A DNA stretch of 64,000 nucleotides from positions 19,962-83,961 of the forward strand of contig NZ_WRPO01000017.1 in NCBI RefSeq assembly GCF_009746585.1. The letters are read 5' to 3'. This stretch comes from Novosphingobium aquimarinum (GTDB lineage: Bacteria > Pseudomonadota > Alphaproteobacteria > Sphingomonadales > Sphingomonadaceae). Shown here in pieces: positions 8,576 to 17,602 of the stretch (the first letter of the stretch is position 1; every line of letters starts with the position of its first letter). A program made the position numbers and the translations under genes. The notes under the pieces are model-generated. The model was not told the DNA's origin and did no database searches. It was given only the letters and a program-made list of their open reading frames with translations.

Positions 8576-9775
8576 TTATGCGGCGGTGCTGTTGACCCCC
8601 ATGCTGGCCAGGTAGCGCTTCACGTTGCGCGCGGCCTGGCGCAGCCGCTGTTCGTTCTCGACCATGGCGATGCGCACATACCCTTCGCCGTCTTCGCCGT
8701 AGCCCACGCCCGGCGCCACCGCGACTTCGGCATGGGTGAGGAGCTGCTTCGAAAATTCCAGGCTGCCCATCTCCTTGAGCGCGGGCGGGAGCGGCGCCCA
8801 GGCGAACATCGAGGCCTTGGGTGGCGGGATCTCCCATCCGGCGCGACCGAACGCCTCGACCATCACGTCACGGCGCTTCTGATAGAGCTGGCGGTTCTTC
8901 TCGACGATGTCCTGCGGCCCGTTGAGCGCCGCGCAAGCCGCCGCCTGGATCGGCGTGAAGGCACCGTAATCGAGATAGCTCTTCACCCGCGTCATCGCCG
9001 AAATGAGCTTCTGATTGCCGACCGCGAAGCCCATGCGCCAGCCCGCCATCGAATAGGTCTTGCTCATCGAGGTGAATTCGACCGCGACGTCCTTGGCGCC
9101 TTCGACCTGCAGGATCGAGGGCGTCGGATTGCCGTCGTAATAAAGTTCGGAATAAGCGAGGTCGGACAGGATCCAGACCTTGTTCTCCTTCGCCCAGGCG
9201 ACAAGCTTTGTGTAGAACGCCAGATCGACCGTTTCCGCCGTCGGGTTCGAGGGGTAGTTCACCACCAGGATCGAGGGGCGCGGCACGGTGAAGGCCATCG
9301 CACGGTCGAGCGATTCCCAGTAATGCTCGTCAGGCGTCGTCGGCACCGAGCGGATCGTCGCGCCGGCAATGATGAAGCCGAACGTGTGGATCGGGTAGCT
9401 CGGGTTCGGCGAGAGCACCACGTCACCCGGCGCGGTGATCGCGGTGGCAAGGCTGGCCAGCCCTTCCTTCGAACCCATCGTCACCACGACTTCGCTTTCG
9501 GGATCGAGATCGACTCCGAATCGGCGGCCATAGTAATTGGCTTGCGCGCGGCGCAGGCCCGGAATGCCCTTCGATTGCGAATAGCCATGGGCATCCGCGG
9601 TCTGCGCGACTTCGCACAGCTTGTCGATCACGTGCTGGGGCGGGGGCAAGTCGGGATTGCCCATGCCGAGGTCGATGATGTCCCGGCCCGCCTGGCGTGC
9701 TGCGTGCCGCATCGCGTTGACTTCGGCGATGACATAGGGCGGCAGTCGCTTGATGCGGTAGAATTCGTCGGACAT
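8576..9775 (-). CDS. Class I/II PLP-dependent aminotransferase (AlaC / LL-DAP aminotransferase-like)
   Basis: A 399-residue fold-type I aminotransferase. The PLP lysine is K239 in SMSKTYSMAGWRMGF. VNYPSNPTAE near 171-180 holds the conserved Asn, and MGSKEGL near 100 binds the phosphate. The N-terminal RIKRLPPYVIAEVN and DLGMGNPDLPPP are typical of the subgroup annotated as alanine or LL-diaminopimelate aminotransferases, which transfer amino groups to and from pyruvate or 2-oxoglutarate. The exact amino acid cannot be set from sequence. The start is ATG at 9775 (minus strand), with GGAAAGG a few bases upstream. It is transcribed divergently from phaC across a 334-bp gap. Confidence 0.85.
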   Translation of the reverse strand: MSDEFYRIKRLPPYVIAEVNAMRHAARQAGRDIIDLGMGNPDLPPPQHVIDKLCEVAQTADAHGYSQSKGIPGLRRAQANYYGRRFGVDLDPESEVVVTMGSKEGLASLATAITAPGDVVLSPNPSYPIHTFGFIIAGATIRSVPTTPDEHYWESLDRAMAFTVPRPSILVVNYPSNPTAETVDLAFYTKLVAWAKENKVWILSDLAYSELYYDGNPTPSILQVEGAKDVAVEFTSMSKTYSMAGWRMGFAVGNQKLISAMTRVKSYLDYGAFTPIQAAACAALNGPQDIVEKNRQLYQKRRDVMVEAFGRAGWEIPPPKASMFAWAPLPPALKEMGSLEFSKQLLTHAEVAVAPGVGYGEDGEGYVRIAMVENEQRLRQAARNVKRYLASMGVNSTAA

Positions 9776-10109
9776 CGGACCTTTCCAGAAAAGGCTATTA
9801 GGGACAGTTGCGAGTAACGCGCCCTTATCACGGATTGCGATCACGGGAACCTGTTGCATCACGGGCTCACCCTCGCGTGAGGGCATGTCGGCGGGAACGC
9901 GCTGCGCCGGCCCCTTAAATCCGAACCCGAAAAATCGGATCCCGCAGTTGTTACGTATCGACGCGCGGCGAGACTTTCCAAGCCGTGTCGACATGTTAGG
10001 GTGCCGACGACCGGCGGATAACATGCAGGCATCGGGGCGAGGCTCGGTTCCCGCACCGCGGATTTCAGACAGGAGCCTTGTCGCTCCAACCAGAGGTGAC
10101 GGCTTTTTC
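9776..10109. promoter_or_regulatory. Divergent intergenic region between aminotransferase and phaC
   Basis: These 334 bp hold the promoters of both flanking genes. I see a short direct repeat, TTGCGATCACGGG at 9835-9847 and TTGCATCACGGG at 9854-9865, and a small hairpin CCCTC-GCGT-GAGGG at 9871-9884. Neither can be assigned a function. The phaC ribosome binding site GAGGTG lies at 10093-10098. No confident -35/-10 pair stood out. Confidence 0.4.
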
Positions 10110-11999
10110 ATGAACGACAAGACTCGCGAGCCCACTTCGCCCACGGATGCCTTTTCCGATCTCATGCGCCGCCAGTCCGAAGGCATGATGACCCTGTTCG
10201 GCGCGATGGCCCCCGATGCCGACCAGAGCGGTGCGAAAGACGCGGTTCACTGGGCGGAAGTGGTCGGGCGAATGCAATCGATGCTGGTCGATTTCCAGGT
10301 CGAACAATTGAGCAAGGCGAGCACAAATTCCTCCCACTTCAGTGATCCGGCGAAGTGGGTCGCCACTGCCGAGTCGGTGATGCGCCAGCTTCCGCTCGCG
10401 TCACCGGAAAGCAAAAACAAGATCTGGAGCGATTCGCTCGAGCTGTTCGAAACGGTTCTGGGGCAGTTCGGCATCGGCCCGCGTGGCGAGGATGCGGCGA
10501 ACGCGAGCGGCAATGCGCGCGACCTGCCGCGCAGCGATCGCCGTTTCAACGATCCGGCGTGGCGCGAGCAACCCTTTTTCGCAGTGCTGCACCAAGCCTA
10601 TCTGATGATGGCCGAGCATCTCGTCGGCGCGGCACAGTCGGTCGAAGGCATGGATCCGGCACGCAAGCGGCAACTGGTTTTCGCCACGAAGATGCTGGTC
10701 GATTCGATCTCACCGTCGAACTTTCCGCTGCTCAATCCGGTCGCGCTCGACAAAGCGGTCGAAACCAAGGGCGAGAGCCTGGTGAAGGGCATGGAGAACC
10801 TGCTGGCGGACTTGCGCCGCGGGCAACTCACGCACACCAATCCGACCGCCTTCACCCTGGGCGAGAACATCGCCGTCACGCCGGGCAAGGTGGTCTACGA
10901 GACCGACCTGTTCCAGCTCATTCAGTACACGCCCACGACCGCCAAAGTGCTGGAAGTGCCGCTGATCATTTTCCCGCCGTGGATCAACCGGTTCTACATT
11001 CTCGATCTCAACGCGAAAAAGAGCTTCGTGCGCTGGGCGGTCGAGCAAGGCGTGAGCGTGTTCATGGTCTCGTGGAAGTCGGCGGACGCCAGCATGGCCG
11101 ACATCGTCTGGGACGATTACATCGCCGCGCAGGTCGAGGCGATCGATCACGTCTGCGCCCGGCTCAAGGTGCCTTCGGCGCACACCATCGGCTACTGCGT
11201 GGCCGGAACCACGCTGGCGGCGACGCTCGCGATACTGGCGAAAAAAGGCGAGGCGCAAAAGGTCGCGAGCGCCACGTTCTTCACTGCCCAAGTCGATTTT
11301 TCGAATGCCGGCGATTTGCTCAATTTCGTCGACGATCAGCAGATCGAGACGATCGGCTACCTCTCTCCCGAAGGCTACCTCGATGGTCGCTATCTGGCCG
11401 CCACGTTCAATCTCTTGCGCGGCAACGATCTGGTCTGGACTTACGTCGAAAAAAATTACCTGAAAGGCGAGGAATATCCCGCGTTCGACCTGCTCCACTG
11501 GAACGGGGACGTGACCAACCTGCCCTTGCGCTGGCATCGTGAATACCTGAGCGATCTGTATCGCGATAATCGGCTGGTCGTGCCCAATGCCTTGTCGGCC
11601 TGCGGCGTCGGCATCGATCTGTCGAAGATCAGCACCCCCTGCTATATTCAGGCCGGACGCGAGGATCACATCGCGCCGCCCGAAAGCGTCTGGAAACTGA
11701 CGCATCACCTGAAAGGCCGGTACACCTTTTTGCTGGCGGGCTCCGGGCACATCGCGGGCGTGGTCAACCCACCATCGGCCAACAAGTACGGCTATTGGAC
11801 GAACGACGAGCCCGTCGAAAACCTCAACGATTTCATCGCCGGGGCGAGCGAGCACAGCGGCAGCTGGTGGCCGCATTGGCGCGAATGGCTGGAATCGATC
11901 GACGATGCGATGGTGCCGGTAAAGGGCAAGCGACGGCCCGGCGGACGCGGCGATAAAACCATCGAAGATGCGCCCGGCCGATACGTCGCCCAGAGATAA
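10110..11999 (+). CDS. phaC: Class I poly(3-hydroxyalkanoate) synthase
   Basis: A 629-residue cytoplasmic polymerase that joins (R)-3-hydroxyacyl-CoA units into PHA on the granule surface. The C-terminal alpha/beta hydrolase domain carries the triad: nucleophile C363 in GYCVAG (the lipase-like box, with Ala where many synthases have Gly), D519 in GREDHIAP, and H547 in GSGHIAG. The length and N-terminal helical domain fit class I synthases, which act without a PhaE/PhaR subunit. The start is ATG 10110, preceded by GAGGTG at 10093-10098; the frame is open further upstream but lacks a better start. A phasin gene follows 186 bp downstream in the same direction. The depolymerase gene lies about 14 kb away. 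Confidence 0.95.
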   Translation: MNDKTREPTSPTDAFSDLMRRQSEGMMTLFGAMAPDADQSGAKDAVHWAEVVGRMQSMLVDFQVEQLSKASTNSSHFSDPAKWVATAESVMRQLPLASPESKNKIWSDSLELFETVLGQFGIGPRGEDAANASGNARDLPRSDRRFNDPAWREQPFFAVLHQAYLMMAEHLVGAAQSVEGMDPARKRQLVFATKMLVDSISPSNFPLLNPVALDKAVETKGESLVKGMENLLADLRRGQLTHTNPTAFTLGENIAVTPGKVVYETDLFQLIQYTPTTAKVLEVPLIIFPPWINRFYILDLNAKKSFVRWAVEQGVSVFMVSWKSADASMADIVWDDYIAAQVEAIDHVCARLKVPSAHTIGYCVAGTTLAATLAILAKKGEAQKVASATFFTAQVDFSNAGDLLNFVDDQQIETIGYLSPEGYLDGRYLAATFNLLRGNDLVWTYVEKNYLKGEEYPAFDLLHWNGDVTNLPLRWHREYLSDLYRDNRLVVPNALSACGVGIDLSKISTPCYIQAGREDHIAPPESVWKLTHHLKGRYTFLLAGSGHIAGVVNPPSANKYGYWTNDEPVENLNDFIAGASEHSGSWWPHWREWLESIDDAMVPVKGKRRPGGRGDKTIEDAPGRYVAQR

Positions 12000-12067
12000 A
12001 GCTAAACCAAGCTTCACCTATTTCCGAGGCGCTCGCGCCTTGCGGTGACCATCCTATATTTCAGTTT

Positions 12068-12126
12068 GTTGCACTGCAGCAAAACGCGTTGACTTCGCCT
12101 GTGCAAAACTCTATGTTGCGCCGCAA
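12068..12126 (+). promoter_or_regulatory. Phasin promoter with two operator-like palindromes
   Basis: TTGACT (12088-12093), 17 bp, then TATGTT (12111-12116) makes a good sigma-70-type promoter. It is flanked by TTGCACTGCAGCAA (12068-12081) just upstream of the -35 and by the perfect inverted repeat GTTGCG-C-CGCAAC (12114-12126) that overlaps the -10. TGC/GCA-rich sites upstream of phasin genes are the known targets of the repressor PhaR in alphaproteobacteria, so these are candidate PhaR operators. PhaR itself is not encoded in the window. Confidence 0.55.
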
Positions 12127-12185
12127 CAGAATGGGCAGTGCGATTTCGCGAAGTGTCCATCCACAACGAGACCATAGGATTGCAC

Positions 12186-13091
12186 ATGGCAGATGAGATC
12201 GACACGAAAGACGGCACCAATTCGGAGATCGCGGACAAGGTGGCGAAAGCCGATACCTCCGGTTCCGCAGACACCGCCGAGACGAAGCCGGCAACCGACA
12301 CTTCGGTGAAAGCCCTGGCCACCGCTCCAGAAGTGAAGCCGGCTCCCAAGCGTCGTGGCCGTCCGCCCAAGTCCGCCGAAGCCAAGCTGGCGGATGCCGC
12401 CGCCAAATCCCGGGCCAAGACCGCGAAGAAAATGACGATCGCCGCGAAGCCCAAAGCGTCCAAGCCGTCCAAACCGACTAAGCCGGCCAAGACAGTCAAT
12501 AACAAGTCGGCCAGCACCGAAGCGGTCAAGGCTCCGCTCGCTGCTGCGAAGACCAAGACCCCTGCCCCCAAAGCGGCGTCGAAGGCCCCTGCGGCGGCAC
12601 GTCAAACCGCCAAACCCATTGCCGTAGCACAACCCATTCGCAAGGAACCCAGCATCATGGATATGAGCGCCAATTTCAGCACGTTTCAGGATTCGATGGC
12701 CGAGGCCCAAGCCAAGGCCAAGGAAGCTTTCGAGAAGACCACCGGCATGTTCGGTGACGCCAGCGAGTTCGCCAAGGGCAACGTCGAGGCTATGATGGAA
12801 TCGGGCAAGATCTTCTCTGAAGGCGTCCAGGAAATGAGCACCACGCTGGCCGCCGAAGGCAAGGCCGCATTCGAGACGATGAGCGCCGACATGAAGGAAC
12901 TGGCGGCGGTCAAGTCGCCGACCGATTTCTTCAAGCTCCAGAGCGAGATGATGCGCAAGAACTTCGACAGCGCCGTCGCTTACGGTTCGAAGAACAGCGA
13001 AGCGATGCTCAAGCTCATGAGCGACAGCATGGCGCCGCTTTCGGGCCGCGTCAGCATGGCAGTCGAAAAGGTGCGTCAGGCGTCGATCTGA
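12186..13091 (+). CDS. Phasin with Lys/Ala/Pro-rich, AT-hook-like N-terminal domain
   Basis: A 301-residue protein in two parts. Residues about 158-301 are a phasin domain (amphipathic helices; FQDSMAEAQAKAKEAFEK and FKLQSEMMRKNFDSAV), which coats PHA granules and controls their number and size. Residues 1-157 are low-complexity Lys/Ala/Pro-rich, like histone H1, and contain KRRGRPPK at 55-62, an AT-hook core (RGRP). By analogy with PhaF and PhaM, such a tail could tether granules to DNA. That is inference. The start is ATG 12186 (MADEIDT). An in-frame ATG at 12657, with AAGGA at 12642-12646, could give a 144-residue phasin without the tail. It lies downstream of phaC behind its own promoter and ends at a terminator hairpin. 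Confidence 0.85.
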   Translation: MADEIDTKDGTNSEIADKVAKADTSGSADTAETKPATDTSVKALATAPEVKPAPKRRGRPPKSAEAKLADAAAKSRAKTAKKMTIAAKPKASKPSKPTKPAKTVNNKSASTEAVKAPLAAAKTKTPAPKAASKAPAAARQTAKPIAVAQPIRKEPSIMDMSANFSTFQDSMAEAQAKAKEAFEKTTGMFGDASEFAKGNVEAMMESGKIFSEGVQEMSTTLAAEGKAAFETMSADMKELAAVKSPTDFFKLQSEMMRKNFDSAVAYGSKNSEAMLKLMSDSMAPLSGRVSMAVEKVRQASI

Positions 13092-13112
13092 TCGCATCGC
13101 AATAAACGCTGC

Positions 13113-13150
13113 AAGGGGCCGGGTGCGGAGCGCATCCGGCCCCTTGTTGT
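13113..13150 (+). terminator. Rho-independent terminator after the phasin gene
   Basis: A 14-bp stem with one G-U pair, left arm 13113-13126 (AAGGGGCCGGGTGC), 5-nt loop and right arm 13132-13145, followed by a short T-rich stretch (TTGTTGT). It is placed 22 bases after the phasin stop codon. Confidence 0.8.
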
Positions 13151-13219
13151 ATCCGCTCCGTCACATTCTTGGCTCGCGCATCTTGTCGTCGGGGCCCGCG
13201 ATACGATATTCTGCCAGCA

Positions 13220-13606
13220 ATGATTCCCTATTCCGACACGACCCTACTCGATCGCATCGCTCCCCGGCTCGCCGGCGAGGGGGATGATTCCGGCCCCGGC
13301 GGACCGGACGACGGTCAGGTCGGCACGGCCACGAAGACCCGTGCCAAACCCAAAAAACCGAGCCAATTCAAAGTATTGATGCTCAATGACGATTACACCC
13401 CGATGGAGTTCGTGGTGATGGTCCTCAAGCGGTTCTTCAATATGGACCTCGAACAGGCGACACGCGTGATGCTTCATGTGCATCAGAAAGGCGTCGGCGT
13501 CTGCGGGATCTTTCCCTACGAAATCGCCGAAACCAAAGTGAATCAGGTGATGGATTTCGCTCGCCAGAACCAGCATCCTCTCCAATGCACTCTCGAAAAA
13601 GCCTGA
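13220..13606 (+). CDS. clpS: ATP-dependent Clp protease adaptor ClpS
   Basis: A 128-residue cytoplasmic adaptor that binds the N-terminal domain of ClpA and delivers N-degron substrates to ClpAP. The core (about 45-128) shows the family pattern: [15 protein letters not shown] with the substrate-pocket NDD and the TPMEFV helix, then a conserved His-containing helix (MLHVHQKG) and [14 protein letters not shown]. The N-terminal 45 residues are acidic, then Gly-rich, then Lys-rich, which is normal for the flexible ClpA-contacting tail. I chose ATG 13220 (MIPYSD); the frame continues upstream without family similarity. No clpA is nearby. Confidence 0.95.
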   Translation: MIPYSDTTLLDRIAPRLAGEGDDSGPGGPDDGQVGTATKTRAKPKKPSQFKVLMLNDDYTPMEFVVMVLKRFFNMDLEQATRVMLHVHQKGVGVCGIFPYEIAETKVNQVMDFARQNQHPLQCTLEKA

Positions 13607-13692
13607 ACGGCCGATCGAGCCAGTCGGGCGCTGCAGGAACCTAGGTCGCGCTCGGGGCGTTGCCTGAATTCACGTCAGCGGGGGAAGCGCAA

Positions 13693-14088
13693 ATGCCTAT
13701 CGAGATCGCAATTCTTGGATGGGGCGCCGTGCTGCTGATCGTACAGATCTTCATTGCCGGTCATTTCAAGACCAAACAGTACGGCAAGAACTGGAACATC
13801 GGTCCACGCGACAAGGACATGCCGCCGCTCAATCCCGTCGCCGGTCGCGCCAAGCGCGCGCAGGACAATTTCCTCGAAACCTTCCCGGTGGCGATCGTCG
13901 CGCTGCTCGGCGTGGTCCTGGCCGAGCGCACCAGCACGATGACCGCGCTGGGCGGCGGACTGTGGCTGGTGATGCGGATCGCCTACGTGCCGGTCTACCT
14001 CGCAGGCGTATCGGGCATCCGCACCGTGATCTTTCTGGTCAGCCTGGTAGGACTGCTTCTCGTCCTTTGGCCGCTGCTGCTGCCGTGA
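13693..14088 (+). CDS. MAPEG family membrane protein
   Basis: A 131-residue integral membrane protein with four predicted hydrophobic helices (about 3-25, 58-78, 84-103, 108-130). RAKRAQDNFLETFPVAIVALLG matches the MAPEG signature (RAxRAxxNxxE), seen in membrane-associated eicosanoid/glutathione metabolism proteins. Bacterial members sometimes act as glutathione transferases, but substrates are mostly unknown. The start ATG 13693 is preceded by GGGGAAG at 13681-13687. It sits between clpS and lptF in the same direction. Confidence 0.8.
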   Translation: MPIEIAILGWGAVLLIVQIFIAGHFKTKQYGKNWNIGPRDKDMPPLNPVAGRAKRAQDNFLETFPVAIVALLGVVLAERTSTMTALGGGLWLVMRIAYVPVYLAGVSGIRTVIFLVSLVGLLLVLWPLLLP

Positions 14089-14153
14089 AGGGCCTTTCGC
14101 CCGGGGTTGCGACGGGTTAAGGCGGCAAATCCGCCCGTCCCCCAGATGCCAGG

Positions 14154-15401
14154 TTGCCGCGACCCTCTGCCGTGAAATTTTTCAGCGCCATCGACCGCTA
14201 CATTTTCCGGCTCGTGCTGATGCCGATGCTCGGCATCTTCGTGCTCGCGGCATCGCTGCTTGTGCTCGACAAGATGCTCCGGCTGTTCGATTTCGTGGCG
14301 ACCGAGGGCGGGCCGATCGGCGTCGTCTTCAAGATGCTGGTCAACCTGCTTCCCGAATATGCCAGCCTCGCGATCCCGCTGGGGCTCATGCTCGGCATCC
14401 TGCTCGCCTTCCGCAAGCTGGCGACATCGAGCGAACTCGATGTGATGCGCGCCGTCGGGCTCAGCTACACCCGGCTGCTGCGCGTGCCGTACATGATCAC
14501 CATCGTGCTGGTGGCCGTGAACTTCGCCATTGTCGGCTACCTCCAGCCGCTGTCCCGCTATTACTACGAGGAGCTCAATTACGAGCTCAAATCGGGCGCG
14601 CTCGGGGCTTCGATCAAGGTCGGCGAATTCACCACCCTCAAGGATCGCATCGCGCTGCGGATCGAGCGGAGCGAGGACGACGGTCGGCGCCTGCTCGGCA
14701 TTTTCGCCCGCGTGGCCAACAATAAGGGGCAGGTCCTTTCGATCTCGGCGCGTGAGGGAAGCTTTCTGGCTCTGCGCGAGCGGCCCGACACCATCATTTT
14801 GCGGCTGAAAGAGGGCCAGATCATTCAGGATCAGCCCGGCGCGCAAGCCCGAGTCCTGACGTTCACTCGTCACGATCTGCCGATCGACCTGCCTGCGATC
14901 GAACGCTTCCGCCAGCGCGGCGAAGGCGACCGCGAGTATCTCCTGCCCGAACTGCTGCGCGTCGGCTGGAGCGAGGAACTGCCCAAGTCGGAACGAGTCT
15001 CGAGCCAGGCGAACTTCAACTACCGCGTTGTCGAAGTGGTGATGATGCTGCTGCTGCCGCTGCTTTCGGTGGCGCTCGCGATCCCGCCCAAGCGGTCGAC
15101 ATCCTCGCTCGGGCTGTTCGTCTCGATCGTGATGGTGGTCGCCTATCACAAGATCAATCAGTACGCGAACGACGTGGCTTCGCTCGGCCGCGTCGATCCG
15201 ATCCTGGCGCTTTGGGGACCGTTCCTGTTCTTCGCGGTGATGATCCTGTGGATGTACTATCGCGTCGCTTACGTGCCGGGCGGGCAAGCGATCGGCTGGC
15301 TCGAAAAGGCGGCGGAAACGGTCGGCAAGAAGCTGAAGTCGCTGCTGCGCCGACGGCGCGGCGTGGCAAGCCTGCTCCCGGTTTCGGCGACGCCCAACTA
15401 A
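14154..15401 (+). CDS. lptF: LPS export ABC transporter permease LptF
   Basis: About 415 residues. It is one of the two inner-membrane permeases (with LptG) of the LptB2FGC complex, which extracts lipopolysaccharide from the inner membrane for transfer across the periplasm. Six hydrophobic helices are visible: three N-terminal (about 18-130) and three C-terminal (about 295-375). A periplasmic beta-jellyroll-like domain lies between them (about 150-280). The N-terminus FFSAIDRYIFRLVLMPML is characteristic. The start is uncertain: TTG 14154 gives the longest form, and GTG 14172 begins right at VKFFSAIDRYIF and is equally likely. lptG follows after one base, so the two are an operon. Confidence 0.92.
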   Translation: MPRPSAVKFFSAIDRYIFRLVLMPMLGIFVLAASLLVLDKMLRLFDFVATEGGPIGVVFKMLVNLLPEYASLAIPLGLMLGILLAFRKLATSSELDVMRAVGLSYTRLLRVPYMITIVLVAVNFAIVGYLQPLSRYYYEELNYELKSGALGASIKVGEFTTLKDRIALRIERSEDDGRRLLGIFARVANNKGQVLSISAREGSFLALRERPDTIILRLKEGQIIQDQPGAQARVLTFTRHDLPIDLPAIERFRQRGEGDREYLLPELLRVGWSEELPKSERVSSQANFNYRVVEVVMMLLLPLLSVALAIPPKRSTSSLGLFVSIVMVVAYHKINQYANDVASLGRVDPILALWGPFLFFAVMILWMYYRVAYVPGGQAIGWLEKAAETVGKKLKSLLRRRRGVASLLPVSATPN

Positions 15402-15402
15402 G

Positions 15403-16500
15403 ATGCTTCTCGATTTCTTTCCGTCGCGGACCCTGACGGTCTATCTCGCGCGCCTCTTCCTGACGCGCATCGTCGCGGTGCTGGTGATGCTGGTGCTGGT
15501 GCTGATGATGCTCGACCTGCTCGGCGAGAGCGGCGATATCCTTGCCGTGCCGGGCAATGGCCAGGCCGAGCTGTTGCGATACGTCTCGCTGCGAATCCCG
15601 CAGCTCGTGGCCCGGTTCCTGCCCTATTCGGTGCTGCTGGCGACGATTATCACATTGGCGACGCTCAACCAGAACAGCGAAGTCATCTCGATGAAGGCCG
15701 CCGGGCTCTCCGCGCATCAGGTGCTGGCGCCGCTGGTGCTCACCGCGATCTTCATCGCCGGGCTGAGCTTCGTTTTCAACGAGCGCGTGGTCACGCGCGC
15801 GACGGCCTCACTCGACGCCTGGTCCTCGGCGGAATACGGGCCGATCCTGCCGGATTCGGGGGTGCGCAACAACGTCTACATGGCCGAAGGGCGCGATATC
15901 CTGCTGGCCGCGACGGTGGCCGGCGATGCCAGCAACATGGTGCTGAGCAAGGTCACCTACTATCGCCGCAACGCTTCGGGCATGATCGTCGATGAAATCC
16001 GCGCGCCTCGGGCCACGTTCACGCGGTCCGGCTGGGTGCTGACCGACGCGACCCGGTTCGACGTGCGCCGCACGCAGACGAGCAAGCTGCCCCGCGCGAC
16101 AGTCGCTGCGGGCATCACTCCCGAACGCGTCCTGATCAGCTCGGTCGACGCCGATTCGCAGGACATCTTCACGCTGGCGAAATCGATCGACGCGATGAAG
16201 GTGGCCGGGCGGCGGACGAGCGAACTCGAAGCGGCCTGGTGGCACAAGATCTCGGGCCCGCTCTCCTCGGTGCTGATGCCGATTCTCGGCGCGGTCGCGG
16301 CCTTCGGGCTCGCGCGCTCGGGCCAGCTGCTGGTGCGCTCCGTGATCGGCATGGCGCTCGGCTTCGCCTACTTCGTCATCGACAATGCGGCGCTCGCGAT
16401 GGGCAATTTCGGCGGCTACCCGCCGTTCATCGCGGCCTGGGCGCCGTTCCTCCTGTTCGCGCTGGTCGGCGAGACGGTGCTGATCCGCACCGAGGAGTAG
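15403..16500 (+). CDS. lptG: LPS export ABC transporter permease LptG
   Basis: A 365-residue partner of LptF in the LPS-extracting LptB2FG complex. Its architecture matches: N-terminal helices (about 15-125) beginning TVYLARLFLTRIVAVLVMLV, then a periplasmic jellyroll domain (about 140-265), then three C-terminal helices (about 280-362). NSEVISMKAAGLSAHQVLAP is the conserved cytoplasmic coupling-helix region that contacts LptB. The ATG at 15403 lies one base after the lptF stop. lptB and lptC are not in the window. Confidence 0.92.
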   Translation: MLLDFFPSRTLTVYLARLFLTRIVAVLVMLVLVLMMLDLLGESGDILAVPGNGQAELLRYVSLRIPQLVARFLPYSVLLATIITLATLNQNSEVISMKAAGLSAHQVLAPLVLTAIFIAGLSFVFNERVVTRATASLDAWSSAEYGPILPDSGVRNNVYMAEGRDILLAATVAGDASNMVLSKVTYYRRNASGMIVDEIRAPRATFTRSGWVLTDATRFDVRRTQTSKLPRATVAAGITPERVLISSVDADSQDIFTLAKSIDAMKVAGRRTSELEAAWWHKISGPLSSVLMPILGAVAAFGLARSGQLLVRSVIGMALGFAYFVIDNAALAMGNFGGYPPFIAAWAPFLLFALVGETVLIRTEE

Positions 16501-16501
16501 C

Positions 16502-17602
16502 TCAGCGCGGCCGGATCGTGCTCGAGGCGAGGCGTCCGACCAGCGGCAGCAGACCCGTGTGGCTGGCGCGCGCATATGTCGTTTCGGGGCCCAGATGGTC
16601 GCTCAGGCGGCGATGGCATTCCGGCAGGGCGTGATAGGGCATGCTCGGCAGCAAGTGATGCAGCGCGTGGTAGCGCAGACCCACCGGCGCCCAGAGCTCC
16701 GCCAGCAGCCCGGGGGGCGGAACGTTGACCGAATCGAGATATTGCGCGGTGACGGTCATCGTGTCGCCTTCGTTCTCCCACAAGTGCGCGACCAGAGTGC
16801 GGACCTGATTGAGCACGGCAACCGCGGCCAGCACCGCCAGCGCGATCAGCAAGGGCTTCCAGCCGATCACGAAGCCACTCGCGATCAGAAAAAGCGACCA
16901 TGCGGTTGTGCCGACTTCCTGCCAGATCACTTGCCGGCGAAACGCACCTTCGGGCGCCCGGCGGCGGAATGCGGGGTTGATCGCCAGCGCGGAGAACCGC
17001 TGCCACACGAGGCGGCGCAGCGGCGGAATGAGAGCGCCCAGCGGCACAAGTATGGCCGAGCGCAACAGCAGCGCCGGCGGGAGGAGGATCGCGGTGATCA
17101 GGAACACCGGCAGCGACCAGGGCTTCATCAGAGCCAGCGGCAGGTATTCGGGATCCTCGATCGTTCCGTAGCGCGTTCGCGCATGGTGCAGCGTATGCAC
17201 GGTTTCGTACATGAACGATGGCGTCAGCATGGGAATGCCGACCAGCAGGTTCCACCCGAGCCGGAAGCCGGGCAAGGCATCGCGGTGAATGTGGGTCAAT
17301 TCGTGGATGAACAGCAGCGCCCGATACAGCGCGAGAACCGCGATCACGGCGCAGCCGATCGCCAGCCAGGGGTTCGACAGCAGGATCGCCCCGGCGAGCC
17401 CGGCATAGCCGATCCCCGCGGAGAGGATCATGTCGGGCCAGTAGATCTGCGGTCGGGCCTCGGCGATGTCCTTGGTGAGATCCACCGCGGCGCGCAGCAT
17501 CTCCTTGTCGTCCGCCACGGGCACGCGGCTCGCGCGCACCGATATCGACGCGGGGACCGCGTTCGAAGCGGGTCGGAAACTGCTCTCGTGTGCCGTCATC
17601 AT
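16502..17602 (-). CDS. Membrane fatty acid desaturase-type di-iron enzyme
   Basis: A 366-residue membrane protein with the three histidine clusters of the desaturase/hydroxylase superfamily: H100-ELT-H104, H136-TLHH140, and H312-ALHH316. These bind two irons that activate oxygen to oxidise a lipid C-H bond. Paired hydrophobic helices lie around 57-98 and 155-195, with more near 225-260. The substrate could be an acyl lipid or a carotenoid; the sequence does not decide. I chose the first ATG of the tandem pair at 17602 (MMTAHESS); the frame extends to 17647 with weaker residues. It converges with lptG, whose stop lies a base away, and is divergent from the next gene. Confidence 0.8.
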   Translation of the reverse strand: MMTAHESSFRPASNAVPASISVRASRVPVADDKEMLRAAVDLTKDIAEARPQIYWPDMILSAGIGYAGLAGAILLSNPWLAIGCAVIAVLALYRALLFIHELTHIHRDALPGFRLGWNLLVGIPMLTPSFMYETVHTLHHARTRYGTIEDPEYLPLALMKPWSLPVFLITAILLPPALLLRSAILVPLGALIPPLRRLVWQRFSALAINPAFRRRAPEGAFRRQVIWQEVGTTAWSLFLIASGFVIGWKPLLIALAVLAAVAVLNQVRTLVAHLWENEGDTMTVTAQYLDSVNVPPPGLLAELWAPVGLRYHALHHLLPSMPYHALPECHRRLSDHLGPETTYARASHTGLLPLVGRLASSTIRPR

